NCBI GenBank assembly: GCA_023639215.1
Contig: CP097899.1
Coordinates: 1,246,501 to 1,310,500 of the forward strand
From: Candidatus Pristimantibacillus lignocellulolyticus
GTDB taxonomy: Bacteria > Bacillota > Bacilli > Paenibacillales > Paenibacillaceae
Length of the DNA stretch: 64,000 nucleotides
Direction of reading: 5' to 3'
Shown: piece by piece, positions 9,800-18,316 of the stretch
How the letters are laid out: every line of letters starts with the position of its first letter
Position numbering within the stretch: position 1 is the first letter of the stretch
Made by a program: the position numbers and the translations under genes
The notes under the pieces: model-generated
Told to the model about the DNA's origin: nothing
Seen by the model: the letters and a program-made list of their open reading frames with translations, nothing else
Databases searched by the model: none

Positions 9800-9964
9800 C
9801 TTTTCATATACAGGCAGTCATTGTATGAAAACATGAAAAGTTTTAGCTTACGAAGTAACTTTCATTAGCATTTAGTCTATACAAGAAGTACATGAAAAGT
9901 TATTATGCTTACGATGTAACTTTTCATTAGCATTTAGTCTATACAAGAAGTACATGAAAAGTTT
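9782..9964 (+). repeat. Dispersed 5'-UTR hairpin repeat, locus A (three tandem copies)
   Basis: Three tandem units with periods of 59 and 61 bp. Each unit begins GCTTACGAAGTAACTTT (third copy GATG for GAAG) and ends TACATGAAAAGTT or a close variant. Arms AACTTTTCAT and ATGAAAAGTT are inverted repeats. The last unit runs straight into the GGGAGG ribosome site (9966-9971) of the regulator gene. The first unit overlaps the 3' end of the kinase gene. Confidence 0.9.
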
Positions 9965-9977
9965 TGGGAGGTTGCAT

Positions 9978-11309
9978 ATGTATCGGATACTAATAGCGGA
10001 TGACGAGGCGTTAGAACGCGAAGGTATGGAATGGATTATTAACAATATGATGCCGGGTCAATTCGAGATTATACAAGCAGAGAATGGTCGAGATGCAATT
10101 CAGAAATCTCTGATCTATAAACCACATATTATTATGATGGATATTCGTATGCCAGGAATTGATGGTCTTACTGCATTGAAAAACATTATTAGCGCGTTAC
10201 CTCATACTCGTATGGTATTACTAACTGCATATGATTATTTTGAATACGCAAAAGAAGCACTTAAAATGGGCGTTAGAGATTACTTTGTTAAGCCTGCAAA
10301 CCGTAATGATATAGTTAAACTTTTACATGCACTAATTGATGAAATTGCAACCGAACAAGCAACTCTACAACAACAACAATTAAAGGATCAACAATTGTCA
10401 GAATTAATTCCTCTGGTGAAGACTGAGCTAGCTCTTGGTCTAATGAGTGATAATATAACGAACGAAGACATCTATAGTCTTGCAGATAGCCTTCAACTAC
10501 GTATCGAGCAATGTTGTGCTATTGTTATCGCGTTGCCACAATCGTATCAACTTCGAAAAGAGCTTTATGATACCTTTACATTACAGCTACATAACCATAT
10601 CCAAGAAATTTATCATTATGTAGCAAGTACTGTTTTCAACGATCATATCGCTGTTTTTATTATGGCAGCTGAGGCTAACTACTCGCTACATACGATGCGA
10701 TCACATATAGGAGCGCTCTGCCAATTACTATTGAACATTAATTTGTTCAACATTGGTTATAATGAACCTATTGCAATAGGGGTAGGCAATATCCATCATA
10801 ACGTACATGGAGCGAGACGCTCGTATTTTGAGGCAGTATTTGCCTCCACTAACGCAAATGAAAAGCAACGATTATGTTTATTTCAGGACATGGAACAACA
10901 AGTAACTCAGCCTTTATTGCTTTCTGCCTCGGATCGTATGAGTTATGTTCAAGTAGCCATTCAGCAAATTCGTCAAGAAAGAGAACATCAAACCTTTAAT
11001 ATGATTGATCATGCTATTCAATATATCGAAAAAAACTATAAACGTGAACTATCATTAGAAGAGACTGCTGAGCATGTACACCTGAATCCTTATTACTTTA
11101 GCAAAGTATTTAAGCAACAAACAGGTGAAACATTTATCGACTATGTTACGAATATTCGAATTCATCATGCGAAACAATGGATGACAAATAAAGATCTTAG
11201 CTTAAAGGAAATATGCTATTTAGTCGGATATAATGACCCTAATTATTTCAGTAGAGTATTCAAAAAAGTAGTAGGTAAAACGCCATCTGAGTATCGTTCA
11301 ACTATTTGA
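9978..11309 (+). CDS. AraC-type response regulator, YesN family
   Basis: Two-component regulator of 443 residues. The N-terminal receiver has the acidic pair in LIADDEALEREG, the phospho-acceptor in IIMMDIRMPGIDG and the conserved lysine in DYFVKPANR. A middle region of about 200 residues has no recognised motif. The C-terminal AraC domain has two helix-turn-helix units (LSLEETAEHVHLNPYYFSKV and LSLKEICYLVGYNDPNYFSR) and ends GKTPSEYRS. Start at 9978 is set by GGGAGG six bases upstream; an in-frame ATG at 9954 lies within the repeat and has no ribosome site. It pairs with the kinase just upstream and probably activates the downstream MFS sugar porter. Confidence 0.93.
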   Translation: MYRILIADDEALEREGMEWIINNMMPGQFEIIQAENGRDAIQKSLIYKPHIIMMDIRMPGIDGLTALKNIISALPHTRMVLLTAYDYFEYAKEALKMGVRDYFVKPANRNDIVKLLHALIDEIATEQATLQQQQLKDQQLSELIPLVKTELALGLMSDNITNEDIYSLADSLQLRIEQCCAIVIALPQSYQLRKELYDTFTLQLHNHIQEIYHYVASTVFNDHIAVFIMAAEANYSLHTMRSHIGALCQLLLNINLFNIGYNEPIAIGVGNIHHNVHGARRSYFEAVFASTNANEKQRLCLFQDMEQQVTQPLLLSASDRMSYVQVAIQQIRQEREHQTFNMIDHAIQYIEKNYKRELSLEETAEHVHLNPYYFSKVFKQQTGETFIDYVTNIRIHHAKQWMTNKDLSLKEICYLVGYNDPNYFSRVFKKVVGKTPSEYRSTI

Positions 11310-11407
11310 AAAGGATGATAAAGGCTAATTTATAGCACTTACTTAAAAATGTGCTACTATTGCACAAATAATTGAAGGTATCCCTTGAGAATAAAATAAG
11401 GTTAACA

Positions 11408-11448
11408 TGCTACAATAACTTACGGATTCATCATATTAAGTTATAGCA
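11408..11448. promoter_or_regulatory. Interrupted inverted repeat upstream of sugar porter
   Basis: TGCTACAATAACTT and AAGTTATAGCA form an imperfect inverted repeat (ATAACTT/AAGTTAT perfect, outer TGCT/AGCA) separated by 16 bases, 27 bases before the porter start codon. It could be an operator for the adjacent YesN-type regulator or an mRNA hairpin. No function is shown. Confidence 0.35.
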
Positions 11449-11475
11449 TCCATTGCATGCTAGAGGGGATCGTAT

Positions 11476-12855
11476 ATGAGCACACAACAACAGACACAAC
11501 ACGAAACATCTAGTTTGAAGTTTGTTACATTAATTTCCATTGTCGCTGCTATCGGCGGATTATTATTTGGTTTTGATACTGCAGTAGTATCAGGTGCAAT
11601 TGGCTTCATGGACGAAAAGTTTTCTTTAACTGATTTTCAAGTTGGTTGGGCAGTATCCAGCTTAATCGTTGGCTGTATTGTCGGAGCAGGTTTTTCAGGT
11701 ATTCTTAGTGAGAAGTTTGGTCGTAAAAAAACACTAATTGCAGCTGCTATACTATTCATTATCAGCTCAATCGGTTCTGCAATACCAGAAACTTTCGATA
11801 TGTACATTATCGCTCGTATTATTGGTGGACTTGGCATCGGTCTTACATCTACAATCTGTCCATTATATAATGCAGAAGTTGCACCTACGAAATATCGTGG
11901 TCGTCTCGTAGCATTGAATCAACTTGCAACCGTGACAGGTATTTTCCTAGTCTACTTCGTTAACTTATGGATTTCTTCAAGTGGCGATCATTCTTGGCAA
12001 GTAGATAGTGCATGGAGATGGATGTTTGGCGTTGGTGTTATTCCTGGAGTAATCTTCTTAATTGCACTATTCTTTGTTCCTGAAAGTCCAAGATGGTTAA
12101 TTAAGAAAAATCGTAATGAAGAAGCTTCTGTCATTTTGAATAAAATTCATGGTTCCACACTAGCACAACAAGAAATAATTGATATCAAGGAATCATTCAC
12201 AAAAAAACAAGGTACATTCAAATCATTATTGCAAAGTCCTACTTTAAGAATGGCGCTTTTTGTTGGTGTTGTCCTTGCCGTTATGCAGCAAGTCACAGGT
12301 ATTAATGCCGTAATGTATTATGCACCTGAAATCTTCAAAGCAGCTGGTGCCGGCACAAACGCTGCACTGATTCAAACTATTCTTGTCGGGTTTATCAATT
12401 TTGCCTTCACCATTCTTGCAATTTGGTTAATTGATAGGGTCGGTCGTAGACAATTATTACTTGTAGGTTCTGCTGGTATGGCGATTAGCTTAATCGTTAT
12501 TTCATGGTGCTTCCAATCTGGAAATACAGACGGCTACTTGCTATTGATTTTCATTCTATTGTATGTTGCTTCATTTGCTATTTCACTTGGACCTGTTGTA
12601 TGGGTAATTATTTCAGAAATATTCCCTAACCATGTACGTGGTATCGCAACAGCGATAGCTTCTATGTCTTTATGGATAGCTGATTATGTTGTATCACAAT
12701 CGTTCCCACCACTGCTTTCATCAGCTGGACCTGCATTAACATTCGGTATTTTTGCAGTACTTTCAATCTTTACCTTCCTCTTCACGATGAAAAAGGTACC
12801 CGAAACGAAAGATGTTCCGCTCGAGCGTATTGAAACATTGTGGATTAAAAAATAA
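11476..12855 (+). CDS. MFS sugar:H+ symporter (XylE/AraE/GlcP-like)
   Basis: Twelve-helix major-facilitator sugar porter of 459 residues in the cytoplasmic membrane. Family marks are IGGLLFGFDTAVVSGA in helix 1, the loop 2-3 motif SEKFGRKKT, RWMFGVGVIPGV, PESPRWLIKK after helix 6, QQVTGINAVMYYAPEIF in helix 7, DRVGRRQLLLVG in loop 8-9 and PETKDVPLE at the C-terminus. It is closest in pattern to xylose, arabinose and glucose symporters. A clear AGGGGA ribosome site precedes the ATG. It stands downstream of the sugar-binding/kinase/regulator set and before a strong terminator, so it is likely the target and transport arm of that sensor. The exact sugar is unknown; xylose is a reasonable guess. 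Confidence 0.92.
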   Translation: MSTQQQTQHETSSLKFVTLISIVAAIGGLLFGFDTAVVSGAIGFMDEKFSLTDFQVGWAVSSLIVGCIVGAGFSGILSEKFGRKKTLIAAAILFIISSIGSAIPETFDMYIIARIIGGLGIGLTSTICPLYNAEVAPTKYRGRLVALNQLATVTGIFLVYFVNLWISSSGDHSWQVDSAWRWMFGVGVIPGVIFLIALFFVPESPRWLIKKNRNEEASVILNKIHGSTLAQQEIIDIKESFTKKQGTFKSLLQSPTLRMALFVGVVLAVMQQVTGINAVMYYAPEIFKAAGAGTNAALIQTILVGFINFAFTILAIWLIDRVGRRQLLLVGSAGMAISLIVISWCFQSGNTDGYLLLIFILLYVASFAISLGPVVWVIISEIFPNHVRGIATAIASMSLWIADYVVSQSFPPLLSSAGPALTFGIFAVLSIFTFLFTMKKVPETKDVPLERIETLWIKK

Positions 12856-12874
12856 TTCTACTCTATTATAGTAA

Positions 12875-12904
12875 GGGCTACATCCATGATCATGGATGTA
12901 GCCC
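12875..12904 (+). terminator. Perfect palindromic terminator
   Basis: A 30-base perfect palindrome with arms GGGCTACATCCATGA and TCATGGATGTAGCCC, followed by TTTG. It lies 20 bases after the sugar porter stop. Confidence 0.85.
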
Positions 12905-13270
12905 TTTGTTTATATTACGTTTCGGTTAATGATCTCAATTTGTTTTGCAGATACTATGGGTGGGATAGTATCAAGTTATTCATTACTTAACACCCGAACG
13001 GACACAGAAGCCGTTATTTATGAGTTTCACAATCGAATCACTTTCTAAAGGACATGGCAGCCGTTATTTATCCTTAATGGAGTCCAAATACATCAAATAG
13101 TGTGGAATAAGTGCGTCTGTGTCCGTAAAAGATCGATAATAGAGATCTATACGGCAAATAAGGTTTCTAATGTCCGTTATCTATCGAGTGAAGAAACCAA
13201 AATCAACCTTAATTGATATTCAAGCACTGAATTTGGTTTTGAGCCTTTTTAGAATTATTCTCTTCCAAAC
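12905..13270. repeat. Gene-free stretch with GGACACAGA / CCGTTATTTA repeats
   Basis: No credible gene. AGCCGTTATTTA occurs at 13009-13020 and again at 13059-13070. ACGGACACAGA at 12998-13008 is inverted as TCTGTGTCCGT at 13116-13126. ACGGCAAATAA (from 13151) and TGTCCGTTAT (from 13171) are further related fragments. Together they look like a degenerate mosaic of an intergenic repeat. Similar GGACA...CCGTTAT repeats are, to my recollection, common between genes in Paenibacillus. Confidence 0.6.
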
Positions 13271-13313
13271 GAAAAAAGAGAACGATGAAAAAGTCATTGA
13301 CTCTTCATCGTTC
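13271..13313 (-). terminator. Terminator of the metal ABC operon
   Basis: On the minus strand GAACGATGAA and TTCATCGTTC form a stem followed by TCTTTTTTC. It lies 35 bases past the last permease gene of the operon. Confidence 0.85.
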
Positions 13314-13347
13314 CTTTTATACGTTATTCACAATACGTTTCCTCTTA

Positions 13348-14220
13348 TTATTGAACGACTTGTATTTTACGACGCTTAGCAATAATGCCATAACGTGGGG
13401 CAATAAAGAAGCTAATTGCAAAGATAATACCCGTTGCAAATGCCATTGCGCCAGAGATCGACGTATCAAGCCATACCGCTCCAAAGTAACCCATAAATGC
13501 AGACAATACACCGAACAAACTGCTTAATATAAGCATCATATACAATTTATCAGTCCATAAATACGCCGCAGCTGCTGGTGTAATAAGCATCGCGATAACC
13601 ATTATCGCTCCAACCGCATCAAAAGCAGCTACACTTGTTAACGATACAAGTGACATAAACACATAATGCATAAGCGTAACAGGAATACCAATGCTAGCCG
13701 CGAAAATCGGATCGAAAGAAGTTAGCTTCCATTCTTTGTAGAATGCCACTACGAAAAATAATACGACGAAAAGAACGAATAATAAGATAACTACAGCTTC
13801 TGGAATATCACCTAATAACGGAACATTGATTTTTTCCCATGGGATAAATGTGATCTCACCCATAAGTGTATGCTTCACATCCAGATGTGCATTGCCTACC
13901 TTTGTCGCGATAAGAATTACGCCAATTGCGAATAATGTTGTAAATACAATACCTATCGATGCTTCTTGTTGTACGCCCACTTGATGAAACCATTGGATAA
14001 GTAATGCGGTTACGAGTCCAGCTATTGTCGCACCAATCAACATGTGTACACCACTTAATTGTTGTGTAACAAGATAAGCAACAACAATACCTAGCAATAC
14101 AGTATGACTAATTGCGTCTGCCATCATCGCCATTCTTCGTAAAATGAGTAACACGCCAACTAAGCCACATGAAAGACCAACTAAAGATGCTGTTAATAGT
14201 ATCCAACCTGTATAACTCAT
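13348..14220 (-). CDS. mntD: Manganese/zinc ABC transporter permease (MntD-like)
   Basis: ABC-3 family membrane permease of 290 residues with about eight hydrophobic helices. Diagnostic stretches are RRMAMMADAISHTVLLGIVVAYL near the N-terminus and DAVGAIMVIAMLITPAAAAYLWTD in the second half, both typical of ZnuB/MntC/MntD proteins. It is the second of two permeases, one base downstream of the other, as in the B. subtilis mntABCD operon. The C-terminus ends with a short basic tail. A hairpin terminator follows. The two permeases probably form a heterodimer. Metal identity (Mn against Zn) rests on the binding protein and the two-permease layout. Confidence 0.88.
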   Translation of the reverse strand: MSYTGWILLTASLVGLSCGLVGVLLILRRMAMMADAISHTVLLGIVVAYLVTQQLSGVHMLIGATIAGLVTALLIQWFHQVGVQQEASIGIVFTTLFAIGVILIATKVGNAHLDVKHTLMGEITFIPWEKINVPLLGDIPEAVVILLFVLFVVLFFVVAFYKEWKLTSFDPIFAASIGIPVTLMHYVFMSLVSLTSVAAFDAVGAIMVIAMLITPAAAAYLWTDKLYMMLILSSLFGVLSAFMGYFGAVWLDTSISGAMAFATGIIFAISFFIAPRYGIIAKRRKIQVVQ

Positions 14221-14221
14221 C

Positions 14222-15136
14222 TTATTGTCCCCTTTCTACACGTCGCTGCTGTGATGCAATAATCACTTGCTTGCGCTGCTGTTGACGTTGTAAATATACA
14301 ACGAGTAAACCTTTACTCGTACCAAAAGTTAATGACACAATAAAAATACTCGATGCTGCAATTACGATAAATGGACCCGTTGGCCAACCTGAACCAAGTG
14401 TGCTAACGAATGTTCCTACCATTCCCGAAAGACCACCAATAGCAGCTGACAGAATGAGAACTAAGCGAAAAGATTGCGTCCAATATCTTGCACTAACTGC
14501 TGGAATAATAAGTAATGCGGCCATAAGGATAACGCCTACTGCTTGAATACCAATGACGATGACTAGTACCAATACCGCTGTGTAGATCGCATTCATCCAG
14601 CGAAGTGAAAGACCAATCCCTTGCGCGAATGCACTATCAAAAAGAAACAGCTTCCATTCCTTATATAATAGTCCAACAATACATATAACAACTGCAGCTA
14701 GTGCACATAACCATTTCACATCATTAGATACCATTGATGCTGCCTGACCAAATATAAAGTTATCCAGTCCACTTTGCCCGCCACCTGGCATTCTATTCAC
14801 ATAGGTAAGAAGCATGATGCCCAGTCCAAAAAATACTGAAAGAATAATACCCATTGCTGCATCTTCTTTCACCCGCGTAGAAGATGTAATCCAGCTAATT
14901 AACCATGCTCCTAATAGCGCACTAATCGCTGCTCCGATTAGCATTAGTGGCATATTTTTACTACCAGCAACTAGAAATCCGAAGATAACACCTGGTAAAG
15001 CTGCATGAGATAATGTGTCACTCATTAAGCTTTGTCGCTTCCAATAAGAGAGCGTACCGATTAAGCCCGATGCCATCCCTAACAACAACGTACTAAGCAA
15101 TACCCACTGTGCGTTATATGATAAAAATCCGATCAT
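14222..15136 (-). CDS. mntC: Manganese/zinc ABC transporter permease (MntC-like)
   Basis: ABC-3 family permease of 304 residues. It has YWKRQSLMSDTLSHAALPGVIFGFL, the family signature after helix 1-2, and GIQAVGVILMAALLIIPAVSARYWT in the C-terminal half. The C-terminus is an unusually basic, glutamine-rich tail (LQRQQQRKQVIIASQQRR) likely on the cytosolic side. Its start overlaps the ATPase stop by four bases (ATGA), which implies coupled translation, and it is one base from the second permease. With that partner and the ATPase it completes the importer. Confidence 0.88.
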   Translation of the reverse strand: MIGFLSYNAQWVLLSTLLLGMASGLIGTLSYWKRQSLMSDTLSHAALPGVIFGFLVAGSKNMPLMLIGAAISALLGAWLISWITSSTRVKEDAAMGIILSVFFGLGIMLLTYVNRMPGGGQSGLDNFIFGQAASMVSNDVKWLCALAAVVICIVGLLYKEWKLFLFDSAFAQGIGLSLRWMNAIYTAVLVLVIVIGIQAVGVILMAALLIIPAVSARYWTQSFRLVLILSAAIGGLSGMVGTFVSTLGSGWPTGPFIVIAASSIFIVSLTFGTSKGLLVVYLQRQQQRKQVIIASQQRRVERGQ

Positions 15137-15879
15137 CTCACTCGCTCTCCCATCCAGCGTAGCGTACCGCCATAGGTAGCGTAGAGATGGTCATTAGTGA
15201 ATACTTTGTCTGTTGCGCCATGTGCAATAACTGTTCGATTAAGTAGTAGTACATGATCAAAATAATCTTCTACCGTCTGTAAATCATGATGGACAACCAT
15301 AACGGTACGTCCACGACTTTTTAATTGTTGTAATGTATCCATGATGACACGTTCCGTTGCAGCATCAACTCCTGCGAGCGGTTCATCCAAAAAATAAATA
15401 TCCGCGTCCTGTACTAATGCTCTAGCTAAAAATACACGCTGTTGTTGTCCACCTGATAGCTGACTAATTTGCCGCTGACTATAATCTGCCATACCCATTT
15501 CAGACAAAGCTTGCATAGCTAGTTCTCGATGCTTTTTCTGTGGCCATTTGAACCAACCAACATTACCGTATAGTCCCATAAGCACAACATCAAGTGCATT
15601 CGTTGGAAAATCCCAGTCTACAGATCCACGCTGTGGCACGTAACCGATATGTTTCTTCGCTTTGCTATAGGGCATTTCCATAAAGGAAACATCTCCAGAT
15701 AAACGTGGATGTAGATTAAGCATTACTTTAATTAACGTTGATTTCCCTGCTCCATTGGGACCGACAATACTTGTTAATGTTCCAGCTTCCACCTGAAATT
15801 CTACATCTTGAAGCACTTGATTTTTACGATAGGCTGCTGATAGATTATTTACACTTATAACAGGTAACATGTTACTCAC
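15133..15879 (-). CDS. mntB: Manganese/zinc ABC transporter ATP-binding protein (MntB-like)
   Basis: ABC ATPase of 248 residues. Walker A is GPNGAGKSTLIKVML, the Q-loop region is IGYVPQRGSVDWDFP (the VDWDFP segment is typical of Mn/Zn importers), the signature is QLSGGQQQRVFLARAL, Walker B is DADIYFLDEPLAGVD, and the switch histidine is in VVHHDL. It overlaps the binding-protein gene by eight bases and the first permease by four, so all four genes form one tightly packed operon read on the minus strand. It powers uptake by the two MntC/MntD-like permeases. Confidence 0.92.
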   Translation of the reverse strand: MSNMLPVISVNNLSAAYRKNQVLQDVEFQVEAGTLTSIVGPNGAGKSTLIKVMLNLHPRLSGDVSFMEMPYSKAKKHIGYVPQRGSVDWDFPTNALDVVLMGLYGNVGWFKWPQKKHRELAMQALSEMGMADYSQRQISQLSGGQQQRVFLARALVQDADIYFLDEPLAGVDAATERVIMDTLQQLKSRGRTVMVVHHDLQTVEDYFDHVLLLNRTVIAHGATDKVFTNDHLYATYGGTLRWMGERVR

Positions 15880-16825
15880 CCTTCCCCATTAATGCCTCAT
15901 AAATAGTTGTTACATTGTGTTCATACATGCCAATATACGTACCTTCACTTGTTCCCTCTGCACCCATTGCATCGGAATATAACGATCCACCTAATTGAAC
16001 ATCAATCCCATTTTTTTGTGCTCCTTCGATTACGGCTTGAATCGATGCTGGATTAATACTACTTTCGATAAATACTGCTGGAACTTTATGCTCCATTAAA
16101 ATATCAATCGTTTCTTCAATATCTGTAAGCCCGATTTCAGCTTCCGTACTTAATCCTTGCAACCCAATAACTTTAATATCATTCATTCTGCCAAAATACC
16201 CGAACGCATCATGTGCTGTTACTAAAATTCTCTGTTCTTCTGGTATTTCACTTAGTTTTGCTACACTTTGCTGTTTCAAACTATCTAGCTTCGCAAAGTA
16301 CTGTTCCTTATTAGCAAGGAAATCATCCTTGTATTGTGGTTGCATCTCTATTAATTGCTCTGTCGCAGCTGTTAGTGCTTGCTTCCATAGATCGATATCG
16401 AACCAAATATGAGGATCAATTGCTCCTTTTACATCTCGTAATAACTCATCTTCAGCAATGCTTTCTCCGATTGCAACAACTGGTTTGGACTTACTCATCT
16501 GATCAAATACTTTAATCATATTAGCTTCAAGATGAAGACCACTATAAAGAATCACATCACTTTGTTCTAATTTAGAAATGTCGCCTGTTGTTGCTTGATA
16601 TAAATGGGGATCAACACCTGAACCCATTAGACTTGTTACTTTAACATGCTCTCCGCCAATTTCTGAAATCGGATTAGCAATTTGAGCTATCGTCGTTACA
16701 ACATGAATAACGTCATCTTCTTCTGTATTCAGGGATTGATTGGAACATGCCATTGCACCCCAACTTAAAAGTAATACCATACCTACTAGCATCAATCGTT
16801 GAATTCCAGCTCTTTGTAATTTCAA
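15872..16825 (-). CDS. mntA: Metal-binding lipoprotein of ABC transporter (MntA/PsaA/TroA-like)
   Basis: Cluster A-I solute-binding lipoprotein of 317 residues. The signal peptide ends in a lipobox-like GAMAC near residue 27, so the mature protein is lipid-anchored. Expected metal ligands are visible: histidine in SGVDPHLYQ, histidine in AIDPHIWFD, glutamate in AVFIESSINP and aspartate in GGSLYSDAMG. There is no long histidine-rich loop of the zinc-specific ZnuA type, which favours manganese. It starts with TTG at 16825, seven bases from GGAGGG. Directly upstream on the coding strand are three copies of the dispersed 5'-UTR hairpin repeat. It is the first gene of the mntABCD-like operon. Confidence 0.88.
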   Translation of the reverse strand: MKLQRAGIQRLMLVGMVLLLSWGAMACSNQSLNTEEDDVIHVVTTIAQIANPISEIGGEHVKVTSLMGSGVDPHLYQATTGDISKLEQSDVILYSGLHLEANMIKVFDQMSKSKPVVAIGESIAEDELLRDVKGAIDPHIWFDIDLWKQALTAATEQLIEMQPQYKDDFLANKEQYFAKLDSLKQQSVAKLSEIPEEQRILVTAHDAFGYFGRMNDIKVIGLQGLSTEAEIGLTDIEETIDILMEHKVPAVFIESSINPASIQAVIEGAQKNGIDVQLGGSLYSDAMGAEGTSEGTYIGMYEHNVTTIYEALMGKGE

Positions 16826-16838
16826 AAATAATCCCTCC

Positions 16839-17021
16839 TAAACTTTTTGTAGATTCTTGAGATACTTCTTAGTAACAAAAAGTAACTTCGTAAGCATATC
16901 TAACTTTTTGTAGGTTCTCGAGCTACTTCTTCGTAACAAAAAGTAACTTCGAAATCATATCTAAACTTTTGTAGGTTCTTGATATTCTTCTTCGTAGCGA
17001 AAATTCGCTGCGTAAGATTAT
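16839..17021 (-). repeat. Dispersed 5'-UTR hairpin repeat, locus B (two good copies, one degenerate)
   Basis: Read toward the metal operon, each unit runs GCTTACGAAGTTACTTTTTG ... CTACAAAAAGTTTAG. The period is 61 bp between the first two copies; the outer copy (about 16965-17021) is degenerate (AATTTTCG for ACTTTTTG). The innermost copy runs into the GGAGGG ribosome site at 16832-16837. Arms ACTTTTTGT and ACAAAAAGT are inverted repeats. Confidence 0.88.
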
Positions 17022-17368
17022 ACTCCGTTTTTTATAGTATACGCCGATTGTTTCCTTTGTGCAACTTTATTCACCTAGAACAAAAGTTATGTCTGTACAC
17101 AAAATTTATAGTGCTTAGCAATAGTTATAGTCTTGGGCAATTTAATAGCAAAATGAATCGTCATTATTTATATGAATTAACTATTGTCATCAGACTTTAC
17201 ACATTATTTCATATTCATATTGTCTTTTGTCCATGCTATCTTTCTCTACTTTATTTAAATTACGCTACTCATATAGATATTTTTTCATAAGCATTATAAA
17301 CATTTCATCTAAATTGTATTTTTGTCCATGTACAGCTAGACATTCATTTGATAAAATTCAATTGATAC
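17022..17368. other. Gene-free AT-rich intergenic stretch
   Basis: AT-rich spacer between the divergent metal ABC operon and the AraC gene. Short open frames here have no ribosome site or family features. It presumably holds the metal operon promoter, which I could not place. Confidence 0.5.
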
Positions 17369-17383
17369 TGATAATTATTATCA
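17369..17383. promoter_or_regulatory. Perfect Fur box
   Basis: TGATAATTATTATCA is a perfect 7-1-7 inverted repeat matching the Bacillus Fur consensus. It lies about 90 bases upstream of the AraC gene start, so expression is predicted to rise under iron limitation. Confidence 0.85.
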
Positions 17384-17473
17384 TTTGTGTACATAACTTC
17401 TGTACTCTTAGTAATTCTCTATAATTGGATTGATTTTTGCTATTTCTATGAACAAATGAAAGGAATTATAATT

Positions 17474-18301
17474 ATGGAATACCCAATACCTCGAATAATA
17501 GAATACTTTTCCGAAGCTTCCATTCAATTTGTCGATATAATTAAACATACAATCTCATCAGCACGTCACTCCTTCACTGGATATACCTCATCTGACTGCA
17601 GCGAATTAGTGATTACATTAACAGGATGTGCAGAGGTCGTCATTAATGGTACACGCTACAATGTAAAACCAGGTACGTTGTTGCACACTGGTGCTAATAT
17701 GAAATTAGATCTTGTAGTGAAAGAAGACGAGCCTTGGAACTATGCCGTATTGCAATATCGTATTAACCAAGAAGATGAACTGGTTTATCCGATCTATACA
17801 GAGCAATTTTTAATTCCAACAAGTCTTAATGAAAACATTACGCAATCTATAGATGAACTTGCAGAACGTTATATACGTCCTAACCCTTTAACAAGTATTC
17901 AAACAAAAGTTATATTCTTTAAATTACTCGAAACGTTATTAATCTCCATTCAACAATGTACGCAAAGCAAAAAATCTGAACTTATGCTTCAAGCAGTTCA
18001 GTATATGCATTTACGTTACAATAGGCCACTATCTGTCACACATATCTCACAATACATTGGTGTAGAACGCAGAAGATTTGCTTATCTATTCGAACGATAT
18101 ACAGGTATGACGCCTAATCACTATTTGACATCATTTCGCATGAAACGTTCTCGAGAATTACTTCGTGCACATCATTATAGCGTGGCAGAAGTTGCTGAAT
18201 TAGTGGGATATCATGATAGCTTCTACTTCAGTCGGGTCTTCAAAAAATATAACGGTGTCTCTCCATCAGATTATCGGAAAAATTTGAATATCTCTTCGTA
18301 A
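17474..18301 (+). CDS. AraC-family transcriptional regulator, Fur-box controlled
   Basis: Regulator of 275 residues. The N-terminal half is a cupin-like sensor domain (LVITLTGCAEVVINGTRYNV, PGTLLHTGANMKLDL). The C-terminal AraC domain has two helix-turn-helix units (LSVTHISQYIGVERRRFAYLFERYTG and YSVAEVAELVGYHDSFYFSRVFKKYNG) and ends SPSDYRKN. The start is ATG 17474 with AAAGGA eleven bases upstream; a longer frame from 17387 has no ribosome site and would read through the promoter. The perfect Fur box upstream makes an iron-responsive regulator likely. It resembles the AraC part of siderophore regulators, but no siderophore gene is adjacent; the neighbour is the divergent manganese-type operon. 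Confidence 0.88.
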   Translation: MEYPIPRIIEYFSEASIQFVDIIKHTISSARHSFTGYTSSDCSELVITLTGCAEVVINGTRYNVKPGTLLHTGANMKLDLVVKEDEPWNYAVLQYRINQEDELVYPIYTEQFLIPTSLNENITQSIDELAERYIRPNPLTSIQTKVIFFKLLETLLISIQQCTQSKKSELMLQAVQYMHLRYNRPLSVTHISQYIGVERRRFAYLFERYTGMTPNHYLTSFRMKRSRELLRAHHYSVAEVAELVGYHDSFYFSRVFKKYNGVSPSDYRKNLNISS

Positions 18302-18316
18302 TTTATAGCAACATAG

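Noticed and set aside
11332..11356. TAGCAC ... GTGCTA hairpin as terminator of the YesN-like gene
   Set aside because: Six-bp stem with a long loop and no T-run; it may be chance.
13170..13527. Short plus-strand frames near the mntD-like gene end
   Set aside because: They overlap the operon terminator and the permease coding strand and show no coding features.
16979..17424. Overlapping plus-strand frames in the gap before the AraC gene
   Set aside because: Low-complexity, AT-driven composition with no ribosome site; one overlaps repeat locus B and another reads through the Fur box.
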